Shown here piece by piece: positions 1 to 9,433 of a stretch of 64,000 nucleotides of DNA. The notes under the pieces were generated by a model, which was not told the origin of the DNA, did no database searches, and saw nothing but the letters and a program-made list of their open reading frames with translations. Source of the stretch: an uncultured Collinsella sp. (lineage in GTDB: Bacteria > Actinomycetota > Coriobacteriia > Coriobacteriales > Coriobacteriaceae); the NCBI GenBank assembly GCA_902470065.1, contig CABRFA010000006.1:3453-67452 (forward strand), in the 5' to 3' direction. How positions within the stretch are numbered: the first letter of the stretch is position 1; every line of letters begins with the position of its first letter. A program made the position numbers and the translations under genes.

Positions 1-97
1 CGCGCCCAATGTACGAATAAACGTCCATAAAGCCACCGGCAAGCGCCAAGATGATGCCCAGCTCAATAGACTCCGATATCTGTTTGGCACGCTGCAT
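1..97 (-). CDS. YoaK/DUF1275 family membrane protein, N-terminal fragment
   Basis: Only the first 32 codons lie in the window; the gene runs off the left edge. The peptide starts MQRAKQISESIELGII and continues through an AGGFMDVYSYIGR stretch, which is the characteristic first transmembrane segment of the YoaK (DUF1275) integral membrane family. The ATG at 95-97 is preceded by AAGGAGG with a 10-nt spacer. The gene is divergent from ygiQ. The function of the family is poorly known and no substrate can be assigned. The family call rests on this short motif alone. Confidence 0.7.
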   Translation of the reverse strand, partial: MQRAKQISESIELGIILALAGGFMDVYSYIGR

Positions 98-278
98 CGC
101 CGTGCATCCTCCTTGTTGACGACCCTCTCGTGCGTTGGCGGAAACATAACCGCCGTTCATACTGTAACCCATTGACAACATGGCGTGCGCGCGAGACGGG
201 TTCTCCAACGCGCAGATACACAGTCTGGAAACAAACGACTGGCTCAGCGACGCTCTCACTCACCAGCTCATGTACTCC

Positions 279-313
279 ACCAGTCTTTTTAGCGCCGTCC
301 CAAAAAGACTGGT
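279..313. promoter_or_regulatory. Hairpin in the ygiQ leader
   Basis: ACCAGTCTTTTT at 279-290 is exactly complementary to AAAAAGACTGGT at 302-313, giving a 12-bp stem and an 11-nt loop. It sits in the 253-bp divergent gap between the YoaK-like gene and ygiQ, 37 nt before the ygiQ start. On the plus strand it is not followed by a T-tract, so it looks more like an untranslated-leader hairpin than a finished terminator. The rest of the gap shows no clear element. Confidence 0.45.
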
Positions 314-350
314 TACAATTACGTGCAGCATACAGACACCGGGAGGGATC

Positions 351-2498
351 GTGGCAAAAAAGCCTCAGTACGCTCAGAACAGCCAACGCGGACAGCAGGG
401 CAAACAGGGCCAGCAGCAAAAGCGCGGCGGCAAGGCGCAGGCCACGGTCGCCCGCACCAAGCATTCCCAAGCGACGCCCGTCCGTCCTTGGCGTCCAGGC
501 CGCGATAAGTTCCTCCCCGTCAGCCGCGCCGACATGGATGCGCGCGGCTGGGACCAGTGCGACTTCGTCTATATCTGCGGTGATGCCTACGTGGACCATC
601 CGAGCTTTGGCATGGCTATCATCAGCCGCGTACTCGACGCGCACGGTTACAAAGTGGGCATCATCTGCCAGCCCGACTGGACCGACCCCGCCAGCATCAC
701 TGCGCTCGGCGAGCCGCGCCTGGGGTTTCTCGTCAGTGCCGGCAACATGGACTCCATGGTCAACCACTATTCGGTGACCAAGCACCGCCGCCACACCGAC
801 GCCTATACCCCCGGCGGCGAGGAAGGTCACCGTCCCAACCGTGCCGTCACGGTCTACGGCAATCTCATCCGTCAGACGTTCAAGGACGCCCCCATCATCA
901 TCGGCGGCATCGAGGCAAGCCTGCGCCGACTGGCCCACTACGACTACTGGCAGGATAAGCTCAAGCGCTCGGTGCTGCTCGACTCGGGCGCCGACATCCT
1001 CATCTACGGCATGGGCGAGCACGCGATTGTCGAGATCGCCGACGCGCTCGACGCGGGGCTGCCCGTCGATCAGATCACCTATATCAACGGCACCGTCTAC
1101 CGCACCAGCTCGCTCGACGAGGTCTACGACTACGACTTGCTGCCCAGCTGGGACGACCTTGCCGCCGACAAGCTCAATTACGCGCGCAGCTTTAACGTAC
1201 AGCAGCAGAACATGGACCCCATCACCGGGCATCGTCTGGTAGAGCCCTACCCCAACAGCGTCTATGTGGTGCAGAACCCACCGTCGGCCACGCTCACCAC
1301 CGACGAGATGGACGAGGTGGCCGAACTCCCCTACGCACGCGACTGGCATCCCGACTACGACGCGGCAGGCGGCGTGCCAGCCTTTGCCGAGATCAAGTTT
1401 TCCATTAGCTCCAACCGCGGTTGTTTTGGCGAGTGTTCGTTTTGCGCCCTCACCTTCCACCAGGGCCGCGTGTTGCAGATGCGCAGCCACGACTCGATCA
1501 TGCGCGAGGCCGAGCTGCTCACACGCGATCCCGAGTTTAAGGGCTACATCAACGACGTAGGCGGACCGACGGCCAACTTTAGCCGTCCCGCCTGCGACAA
1601 GCAGCTCAAGCACGGCGTGTGCAAGAACAAGCGCTGCCTATGGCCGAGCGTGTGCAAGAACATGGTGGTCGACGAGAGCGGCTACACGCAGCTGCTGCGC
1701 GACCTACGCCAGCTGCCGGGCGTCAAGAAGGTCTTCGTCCGCAGCGGCATCCGTTTTGACTACACTATGGCCGATGCCTCGGACGAGTTTTTGCGCGAGC
1801 TGCTGGAGCACCATGTCTCGGGCCAGCTACGCGTGGCGCCCGAGCATGTGAGCGACGCGGTGCTCTCCGTGATGGGCAAGCCGAGCCGCGCCGTCTACGA
1901 TGCGTTCTGTCGCAAATTTGAGCGCCTGAACCGCGAGTACGGACTCAAGCAGTACGTGGTGCCGTATCTGATCTCGAGCCACCCCGGCTCGACGATGAAG
2001 GAAGCCGTGGACCTTGCCGAGGCCGTGCGCGACATGGGCTACATGCCCGAGCAGGTGCAGGACTTCTACCCTACGCCGTCCACCATGTCGACCTGCATGT
2101 ACTACACCGGCGTGGACCCGCGCACCATGGAGCCGATCTACGTGGCGCGCGACCCGCACGAGAAGGCTATGCAACGCGCGCTCATCCAGTATCGCAAGCC
2201 CGAGAACTACAAGCTGGTACGTGAGGCGCTGGAGAAGGCCGGCCGCCGCGATCTGATCGGCTACACCAAGCATTGCCTGATTCGTCCCGTGCCGCCGCGC
2301 CCGGGCGAGACGTCTGCCGGCGGTGGGCATGGCACTGGCAAGAAGGGCGGCAAGGCCCACGGCGGCGCTGGTGGTGCCGGCAAGGGGCCTAAGGGCAGCA
2401 AGGGATACGGCGGTATGTCCCGCGCGCAGAACACTGCCGGTCGCAATCGCGCGGCACAGGGGCGTCAGGGCGCCAACGGAGGCGGCAGACGCAACTAG
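351..2498 (+). CDS. ygiQ: YgiQ family radical SAM protein
   Basis: A 715-residue protein of the YgiQ radical SAM family. The N-terminal YgiQ domain precedes a SAM-binding CxxxCxxC motif (CFGECSFC, residues about 358-365) that would hold the catalytic [4Fe-4S] cluster. The last 60 residues form a Gly/Lys/Arg-rich tail that is probably unstructured. The frame is open upstream to 180, but I chose the GTG at 351 because GGGAGGGA lies 6-8 nt before it and the family-like sequence starts there. The in vivo reaction of YgiQ proteins is not established. The gene is monocistronic, divergent from the YoaK gene and convergent with the GH1/PTS operon, with a strong shared hairpin between them. Confidence 0.9.
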   Translation: MAKKPQYAQNSQRGQQGKQGQQQKRGGKAQATVARTKHSQATPVRPWRPGRDKFLPVSRADMDARGWDQCDFVYICGDAYVDHPSFGMAIISRVLDAHGYKVGIICQPDWTDPASITALGEPRLGFLVSAGNMDSMVNHYSVTKHRRHTDAYTPGGEEGHRPNRAVTVYGNLIRQTFKDAPIIIGGIEASLRRLAHYDYWQDKLKRSVLLDSGADILIYGMGEHAIVEIADALDAGLPVDQITYINGTVYRTSSLDEVYDYDLLPSWDDLAADKLNYARSFNVQQQNMDPITGHRLVEPYPNSVYVVQNPPSATLTTDEMDEVAELPYARDWHPDYDAAGGVPAFAEIKFSISSNRGCFGECSFCALTFHQGRVLQMRSHDSIMREAELLTRDPEFKGYINDVGGPTANFSRPACDKQLKHGVCKNKRCLWPSVCKNMVVDESGYTQLLRDLRQLPGVKKVFVRSGIRFDYTMADASDEFLRELLEHHVSGQLRVAPEHVSDAVLSVMGKPSRAVYDAFCRKFERLNREYGLKQYVVPYLISSHPGSTMKEAVDLAEAVRDMGYMPEQVQDFYPTPSTMSTCMYYTGVDPRTMEPIYVARDPHEKAMQRALIQYRKPENYKLVREALEKAGRRDLIGYTKHCLIRPVPPRPGETSAGGGHGTGKKGGKAHGGAGGAGKGPKGSKGYGGMSRAQNTAGRNRAAQGRQGANGGGRRN

Positions 2499-2552
2499 CG
2501 AAGCGAGGCGGCATGCCGCCGTTGGCGACACGACACGCCCCACCAATAAAAT

Positions 2553-2595
2553 GCCGCTCGCCGGGGCGTCGCAGAACGATTCCCCGGCGAGCGGC
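2553..2595. terminator. Bidirectional intrinsic terminator between ygiQ and the PTS operon
   Basis: A 14-bp perfect stem pairs 2553-2566 with 2582-2595 (GCCGCTCGCCGGGG and its complement) around a 15-nt loop. On the minus strand it is followed by ATTTTATT, a fair U-tract for the PTS operon; the plus-strand tail is only AT-rich. It lies between the convergent stop codons at 2498 and 2625. Confidence 0.75.
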
Positions 2596-2624
2596 CGATT
2601 AATATTGTCTATCTCAAAACGTCG

Positions 2625-3995
2625 TTACTTTTTGTCGAAACGACCATAGAGCGCAAACGAGAGCGCCGCAGAGATAACCCAAGTCAAAGCGATGCAGACG
2701 ATAATCATGATCAGGTTCATGGGATTGCCGCTTGGATCGGCATAAACGGGCAACGAGGTAATGCCGGGCATAACAAAGCCGAAGCACTTTGCGCCGAGAA
2801 CAACGGTAAGCGCACCGCCAATGCCATCCGCGATCATCGCAGCGATAAGCGGAGTCCTGTTAGGAACCTGAACGGTAAACAAGGCGGGCTCGGAAATTCC
2901 CATAAATGCTGAGAAGGCGCACGTCATTGCAGCGGACTTGAGCTTTTCGTCGGTCATGCGCAGGGCTGCACCAAAAGACGCACCGCTTTCGGCGAGGTTA
3001 TGGCAGAAAGAGATCGGGAGCAGATAGTCATACCCAAGCGTTGCGATATTGGAAATCTGGATAGGGCTCGTTGACTGATGCATGCCGAAGAGCACGATAA
3101 GCGGCATAAAGAAGCCCAGCAGAAAACCGGCAACGGGGCCTAACGTCGAGAATAGCCAAACGATACCGTTGGCAAGACCAAGACCGCACCAGGCACCAAT
3201 CGGAGCGAGCACAAACAGGTTGACGGGAATCACGATAGCAAGGGAGAGCGCCGGAACGACAACGAGCTTAAAAAGATCCGGCACGACTTTGTCGATTGCG
3301 CGATATACAAAAGACAAGCCAATGACGCCAAAGATAACCGGGAACACGGAATCGGCGTAGCTAAAAATCGGCACCGCAAAACCGAACAGCGCAAGGGGCG
3401 TCTCGCCCGTACCGACAGCGTTGACAATGGTCGGGTACATCAGCGATCCGGCAACACAAAGCGCAAGCGAACGGTTGACTCGGAACTTATCAGCTGTAGA
3501 CATTGCCAGCAAAAACGGCAAGAAGTAGAACGGGATATCCGAAATCATATTGAATATCGCAAAGTCGCCGGCACCCGTGTCGATTCCAAAAGCCGCGATA
3601 GCAGCCAGGATGCCCTTTACGATGCCTCCCGCCACCAGTGCGGGAATGATAGCGGAGAAGATGCCGGTGATGATATCGAATACGCGAGCCGAACCTTTTT
3701 GGAGCTCAGGCTGCTCGGCGTCGGCGGAGACCTCGCCACCCATCCTGTCGCCTAGCATGGGCTCCAATTCGTCATATACCGACCCCACGCTGGCGCCGAT
3801 GATAACCTGCCACTGCCCGTCTTTAACCTGCGCGCCCAAGGCGCCGTCAAGCGTCTTAAGGGCCTCCAGGTCTGCCTTGCTATCGTCCTTCAGGTTGAAT
3901 CTGAGCCTTGTAATGCAGTGCGTTGCCATAACAACGTTATCGGCGCCGCCCACGAGCTCGAGGACACGAGCGGCCAGTTCCTTCTTGTCTGCCAC
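2625..3995 (-). CDS. PTS sugar transporter EIIBC, beta-glucoside type
   Basis: A 456-residue PTS permease. Residues 1-80 form the EIIB domain, with the phosphorylated Cys27 in HCITRLRF. A multi-pass EIIC domain follows, with the conserved GISEPALF segment. There is no EIIA domain, so a separate EIIA must phosphorylate it; the EIIA at 18.4-18.9 kb is a candidate. I chose the GTG at 3995 because TAGGAG lies 8 nt before it; another GTG at 4004 overlaps that site. It follows the GH1 gene by 11 nt, so both are one operon that would import a beta-glucoside as its 6-phosphate. The substrate is inferred from the GH1 partner. Confidence 0.88.
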   Translation of the reverse strand: MADKKELAARVLELVGGADNVVMATHCITRLRFNLKDDSKADLEALKTLDGALGAQVKDGQWQVIIGASVGSVYDELEPMLGDRMGGEVSADAEQPELQKGSARVFDIITGIFSAIIPALVAGGIVKGILAAIAAFGIDTGAGDFAIFNMISDIPFYFLPFLLAMSTADKFRVNRSLALCVAGSLMYPTIVNAVGTGETPLALFGFAVPIFSYADSVFPVIFGVIGLSFVYRAIDKVVPDLFKLVVVPALSLAIVIPVNLFVLAPIGAWCGLGLANGIVWLFSTLGPVAGFLLGFFMPLIVLFGMHQSTSPIQISNIATLGYDYLLPISFCHNLAESGASFGAALRMTDEKLKSAAMTCAFSAFMGISEPALFTVQVPNRTPLIAAMIADGIGGALTVVLGAKCFGFVMPGITSLPVYADPSGNPMNLIMIIVCIALTWVISAALSFALYGRFDKK

Positions 3996-4006
3996 AACAA
4001 TCACTC

Positions 4007-5638
<1,632 letters not shown>

Positions 5639-6631
5639 ATGGATTCGAATCTCAAACAGCTGCTCTATACGCATACCGAGACCGAAGAGTGGCATCGCAC
5701 ACATCCGGGAGAGCTCAGCCCGCGATATAACAGGGTGGAAACCACAACCATTAACGGCGAAGAGGTCTATCTGTTTGATTGGAAAGAAACTCTCGACGAA
5801 AACCCCGTGGGCCTTATCAAGGAGTCGCGCTTTACCGATATTCCTCCTCATATCAATCGGGATATGGAGCTTAACTACGTGTACGACGGCGTCTGCACGT
5901 TTATCGTCAACGGACGGCGACTACTCCTTAAAAAGGGCGATGTGCTCATTTGCAACACCGGCGTAGTCAGAAGCGTTCCATACGTTAAGGGCGAGCATGA
6001 TATCGTCATTTCGATCGTCTTCAAAAAAGAAATGTTCGATTCGTTGTTCCTGAGCCAGCTACCCGGCGCGTCACCATTAACGAATCTTCTATTTGATTTT
6101 GTGTCCAAAAACCGCGAGGCCCGAAAATATCTCATTCTTCCAGAGGAATACGCCCGACATGCGCGACGCCTCATCGAGATGCTCTTTATCGAATATCACT
6201 TTAAAGATGCCTATTCCAATGAACTCATGAGGCACCTCGCCGTCAGCCTATTCCTTGTTCTCATTCGAGGACTGTACCGACGCTCCGCAACTGATAACCA
6301 GGCGATCATGTCGGACGAACGCATCGTGTCGATTCTGAATCATATTGAGCGAAGCTACGGCGACTGCACACTCGAAAGCATTGCGAGCGATACGGGTTAT
6401 AGCACCAGCTATCTCAGCAGCTTGATCAAGCAAAAAACCGGCAAAACGTTTTCGCAAATAAAGCTCAACCAGCAGCTCACAGAGGCGGCATATCTTCTCA
6501 ATAACACCGAGCGCAGCGTGCAGTATGTAGCCCGAAAAGTCGGCATCTCCAACATGTCATTCTTTTACTCAAAATTTAAAGAAGCATTCGGCGAAACGCC
6601 AGGTGCGTTCAGGACGCATCGGTCTAATTAA
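5639..6631 (+). CDS. AraC family transcriptional regulator
   Basis: A 330-residue regulator. The N-terminal half (residues about 40-120) is a cupin-like sugar-sensing domain. The C-terminal residues about 225-325 form the double helix-turn-helix of the AraC family, with LESIASDTGYSTSYLSSLI as the first and VARKVGISNMSFFYSKFK as the second recognition unit. The ATG at 5639 is preceded by CTGGAGC. Divergent placement next to the GH1/PTS operon suggests that it activates that operon in response to a beta-glucoside or its phosphate; this is inference from context. Its end is 8 bp from the end of the convergent CPBP gene. Confidence 0.9.
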   Translation: MDSNLKQLLYTHTETEEWHRTHPGELSPRYNRVETTTINGEEVYLFDWKETLDENPVGLIKESRFTDIPPHINRDMELNYVYDGVCTFIVNGRRLLLKKGDVLICNTGVVRSVPYVKGEHDIVISIVFKKEMFDSLFLSQLPGASPLTNLLFDFVSKNREARKYLILPEEYARHARRLIEMLFIEYHFKDAYSNELMRHLAVSLFLVLIRGLYRRSATDNQAIMSDERIVSILNHIERSYGDCTLESIASDTGYSTSYLSSLIKQKTGKTFSQIKLNQQLTEAAYLLNNTERSVQYVARKVGISNMSFFYSKFKEAFGETPGAFRTHRSN

Positions 6632-6639
6632 AGGCGTTA

Positions 6640-7554
6640 TTACTCAGACCGATCAGCTTCGCGCGACACGGGAATGCACAATCGAAGCAGCGAGCGCATC
6701 GCCTCTACCAGCAGAAAGCCGGCGATGCCAACCGTGACCACAAGGTCGAGCGGTGTGCTCACAAACCACAGCAGCCCCATGAGATACGACCCGGCATTAA
6801 AGGCAAAGTGCAGCAGAATCGTGTAGCGGAGCTTTCCGGTCGTCACGAGCACCCAGCCAAAGATGAGGCCGGCGGCACCCGCGTAGCAACCCTGCACCCA
6901 ATTCATGTGCATAAAACCGAAGATTGCCGCCTGCAGCACAATCGCCGCGGCGATACCCCACGTACTTGGGGCCGCCCGGGGCACCATGGCGCCGTTCTGC
7001 GCGCTCGCACGACGCGGGCGCTTCCAAAGTGGGCGGCACTGCGGATTAAACGCTCGGAGCGAAAACTCAAAAATAATGCCGCGCACCAGCAGCTCTTCAC
7101 AAAATGGGGCGCCGAGCACCGTAGTCAGGACGGCGAGATAGCTGGTGTCGCCCATACCTGTTTCCTCGACAAGCTCGCTGTAGTCGGCCGCGGCGTCGGG
7201 CAACAGCGACAGCACGGCGTCGGTCACGTAGCCAACGACCACCTGCAGGGCAAGGCCAATCACGACAACGCAAGCGATGCGCTTCCATGCAGCACTTGCT
7301 CCCCCGCCGAGCGGACGTTCACCTTGCCGGCGCGCCATGAAGGAGCGGGGCCACAGATAACGCCACCACAGCAGCGCCATCAAAAACGACGCCGTCTGAG
7401 CGGCAGCCTGGAACCATTGGATATCGAGATTGTCAATCGGATAGCCCGTCAGCACCGATACGGCATCGAGAACCGAAAACAGAACCACGCTCAGGGCTAT
7501 ATCGGCAGCGACAACGCCAAAACATGCAAGCGCCCACGCCATCGCATTGAGCAT
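6640..7554 (-). CDS. CPBP family intramembrane metalloprotease
   Basis: A 304-residue multi-pass membrane protein of the CPBP (Abi/CAAX protease-like) family. All three catalytic motifs are present in order: EELLVRG (EExxxR), FGFMHMNW (FxxxH) and HFAFNAG (HxxxN type), expected to form a metal site inside the membrane. The ATG at 7554 has GAGGAGG 6 nt upstream; the frame is open to 7614 without support. It is a single gene, convergent with the araC-type gene, with a 32-bp repeat just upstream. Family members process prenylated proteins or act in bacteriocin self-immunity; nothing here says which. Confidence 0.85.
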   Translation of the reverse strand: MLNAMAWALACFGVVAADIALSVVLFSVLDAVSVLTGYPIDNLDIQWFQAAAQTASFLMALLWWRYLWPRSFMARRQGERPLGGGASAAWKRIACVVVIGLALQVVVGYVTDAVLSLLPDAAADYSELVEETGMGDTSYLAVLTTVLGAPFCEELLVRGIIFEFSLRAFNPQCRPLWKRPRRASAQNGAMVPRAAPSTWGIAAAIVLQAAIFGFMHMNWVQGCYAGAAGLIFGWVLVTTGKLRYTILLHFAFNAGSYLMGLLWFVSTPLDLVVTVGIAGFLLVEAMRSLLRLCIPVSREADRSE

Positions 7555-7604
7555 GCCAACCTCCTCAAAACCGTTCCCTAGTTCTACCACAACTCGGCAG
7601 AGAG

Positions 7605-7636
7605 CTGATCCCATGGGGACGGAGGAAAACGGATCA
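7605..7636. repeat. 32-bp direct repeat, left copy (GGGGAC group)
   Basis: This 32-bp sequence recurs at 8002-8033 with one difference (31/32 identical). Its ends are themselves inverted (TGATCC at one end, GGATCA at the other) and it contains a GGGGACGGAGGAAAACGG core. It starts 2 bp beyond the antitoxin stop codon. Confidence 0.9.
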
Positions 7637-7637
7637 C

Positions 7638-7838
7638 TTATTGATGAGAATCGGGCACAGTGCCAAAGGCCCCGCTGGGCGAAATGTCGAACGGAAAGGT
7701 GCCGCAGCGATTGAAGGCGGCGATGAACATGCGGATGGCGTTGGACGGCGTGGTGCCTACGAGCTGGGTTGCCGCCGCGAAGGCCGCCTTTTCCTCAGGC
7801 AAGACCTTCGCTACAACCGGGGTCATGTGTTCTGCCAT
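7638..7838 (-). CDS. RelB/DinJ-type antitoxin, no toxin partner visible
   Basis: A 66-residue protein with the ribbon-helix-helix pattern of RelB/DinJ antitoxins: a short beta-strand (TPVVAKVLPEEK), then a helix with TPSNAIRMFIAAFN and the trailing PFDI that resembles DinJ's PFEI. The ATG at 7838 has AAAGGAAG upstream. Antitoxins of this family repress their own promoter and neutralise a downstream RelE/YafQ-like RNase. Here the 32-bp repeat and the CPBP gene follow directly and no toxin frame can be found on either side. It is therefore either an orphan or the survivor of a decayed module. Confidence 0.72.
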   Translation of the reverse strand: MAEHMTPVVAKVLPEEKAAFAAATQLVGTTPSNAIRMFIAAFNRCGTFPFDISPSGAFGTVPDSHQ

Positions 7839-7873
7839 GGCGCTTCCTTTTTGAAACGACGGTGGTGCGGATA

Positions 7874-7930
7874 GATGCGGGCCACGCGGCTGGGCGACGG
7901 GCTGTGAAGGCAACCCGATTGGCCCGCATC
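7874..7930 (-). promoter_or_regulatory. Inverted repeat in the antitoxin leader
   Basis: GATGCGGGCC at 7874-7883 is perfectly complementary to GGCCCGCATC at 7921-7930, with a 37-nt loop. It lies between the antitoxin start and its presumed operator, so it would be transcribed as a leader stem. Its role is unknown. Confidence 0.4.
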
Positions 7931-7952
7931 TGGAGTTTGTTTCTACGGCGTT

Positions 7953-7981
7953 GGTATTACTTGGTATTCCTAAGTATTACC
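7953..7981 (-). promoter_or_regulatory. Operator-like repeats upstream of the antitoxin
   Basis: Three 10-bp units, TTGGTATTAC, TTGGTATTCC and TAAGTATTAC, follow one another, and the outer pair GGTATTACTT / AAGTATTACC is an imperfect palindrome. Repeats of this kind upstream of a ribbon-helix-helix antitoxin usually are its autoregulatory operator; that role is inferred. Confidence 0.5.
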
Positions 7982-8001
7982 CCGTAGATAGAATAGCACA
8001 C

Positions 8002-8033
8002 CTGATCCCTTGGGGACGGAGGAAAACGGATCA
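8002..8033. repeat. 32-bp direct repeat, right copy (GGGGAC group)
   Basis: Second copy of the repeat at 7605-7636, in the same orientation with one mismatch. Together the two copies enclose a 365-bp unit that holds the antitoxin, its leader and its operator-like repeats, and nothing else. Confidence 0.9.
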
Positions 8034-8053
8034 TTTTGTTGCTGAATAAGTAT

Positions 8054-9430
8054 TTAGAGTGTGATGATGTCCGAGATATTGAGGGCCCGAGCGTCGACGG
8101 CATCGTGCGTGGCAAGCAACAGCATGCGACCGTCGAGCAAGTCGAGCACGACTTCGGCGCATGCGTCGCGCGCAGCGGTATCTAGACCGGTAAAGGGCTC
8201 GTCCAGAATCACCGCGTCGCCTGGGCACAGCAGGGCTCGGGCAATCTCGACGCGACGGCGCTGCCCGCCCGAGAGCTCGGCCACACGAGCATGTACATCG
8301 ACCCCCGGCACCAGCAGGCGCAACAGGGCTGCGGCACTCGAGGCGTCCACGCGCGCATCGGCACACACCAGCACGTTATCCAAAGCCGAGGCGCCCTCTA
8401 CCAGGCGCGCGTCCTGAAACACCATCGAGCACGGCACGCACTCCCCCGCCGCCAGGGCGAGCAGCGTCGACTTGCCCACGCCCGAAGCACCCATCACGCA
8501 AACACGCCCACCCGCGGGCACGTTGAGCGCCAAACCGTCAAGCGCCGGCGCCCAGGACGCACGATCGCCCACGGCAAGAGCAAGCTCCGCCGCAGCGCCA
8601 TCGCTCGCGGCCCCCGCACGCCCGCGCAGTCCATGCCCATGCGCCCGCACGGCCACACGCCATGCCACGGAACCCGAAGCCCGCAGCAGCCACACCAGCA
8701 CGCGCTCGCACGCCCACGAGGCGGCAACGACCAGTACGGTCCACGCCAGCAGATCCGCTGTCTCGATCAAAAGCTTCGCCTGATAGATGCGTTCGCCCAC
8801 GGTGCCCGTCGCCATGCCGATGAGCTCTGCCGCCACGCCGGCCTTCCAGCTCATGCCGATCACGGCACGCGAACACGAAAGCACAAACGGCAGGACCTCG
8901 CGCCAGGTATGGGCGAAGAACAGTCGCCAGCCCCGCACGCCATGCAGACGAAACATCTGCTCCAGCGGCTGATCAACCTGCGTCGAACCCTCGACCAGCG
9001 AAAAATACACGCCCGGCAGCGCCATCAAAAAGACCGCGGCGATGCTCACGCGCGCTGATCCCAGCCAGATAAGCAACAGGACCACCACGCAGGCGACCGG
9101 CGTCGCCTTTACAAACGACAGCGCCGGGGCCACCAGGTACGCAAACGCCCGCGAACGTGACGAAATCCCGGCCAGCAAACCGCCACACACCGCGGCAAGC
9201 GCCAAACCGCCTAGAATCCGTGCACCCGAGCCCGCCAGAATCGCCCACGTGCCGGCATCGCACACTAGCCGCAGCAACGCCACCACAACAGCGCCCGGTC
9301 CCGGCAAAATCAACGGCTGCGCCACGAGACCCGCCACCAGCACCCAAACGGCAAGCCAAAAGGCGGCGACGGCACCTGCTGCCGCCACCGCCTTCATACG
9401 CTCTGTCATTTGTCGAGCAAACGCACGCAC
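8054..9430 (-). CDS. ABC transporter, permease fused to a compact ATPase (SsuC/TauC-SsuB type)
   Basis: A 458-residue fusion. Residues 1-260 are a BPD-type permease with about six membrane segments and an EAA-like loop (AAELIGMATGTVGERI). Residues 280-458 are an ABC ATPase with Walker A GASGVGKS (314-321), Q-loop VFQD (337-340), signature LSGGQ (386-390), Walker B VILDEP (407-412) and H-loop THD (441-443). Only 16 residues separate Walker A from the Q-loop, clearly fewer than usual, so the domain is shortened. The GTG at 9430 uses GGAG inside the last codons of the upstream binding-protein gene, 3 nt away. It is the last gene of the hydrogenase operon. The family transports sulfonates, nitrate-like anions or thiamine precursors; the substrate here is unknown. 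Confidence 0.85.
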   Translation of the reverse strand: MRAFARQMTERMKAVAAAGAVAAFWLAVWVLVAGLVAQPLILPGPGAVVVALLRLVCDAGTWAILAGSGARILGGLALAAVCGGLLAGISSRSRAFAYLVAPALSFVKATPVACVVVLLLIWLGSARVSIAAVFLMALPGVYFSLVEGSTQVDQPLEQMFRLHGVRGWRLFFAHTWREVLPFVLSCSRAVIGMSWKAGVAAELIGMATGTVGERIYQAKLLIETADLLAWTVLVVAASWACERVLVWLLRASGSVAWRVAVRAHGHGLRGRAGAASDGAAAELALAVGDRASWAPALDGLALNVPAGGRVCVMGASGVGKSTLLALAAGECVPCSMVFQDARLVEGASALDNVLVCADARVDASSAAALLRLLVPGVDVHARVAELSGGQRRRVEIARALLCPGDAVILDEPFTGLDTAARDACAEVVLDLLDGRMLLLATHDAVDARALNISDIITL

Positions 9431-9433
9431 GGG

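Noticed and set aside
63..1613. A minus-strand open frame of 516 codons opposite ygiQ
   Set aside because: It is antisense to a radical SAM gene with clear motifs. The true minus-strand gene here is the YoaK-like start at position 97, in a different frame.
7605..8053. A toxin gene next to the DinJ-like antitoxin
   Set aside because: Both sides were read in all frames; only the 32-bp repeats, the CPBP gene and the ABC gene are present, and no RelE/YafQ-like frame is seen.
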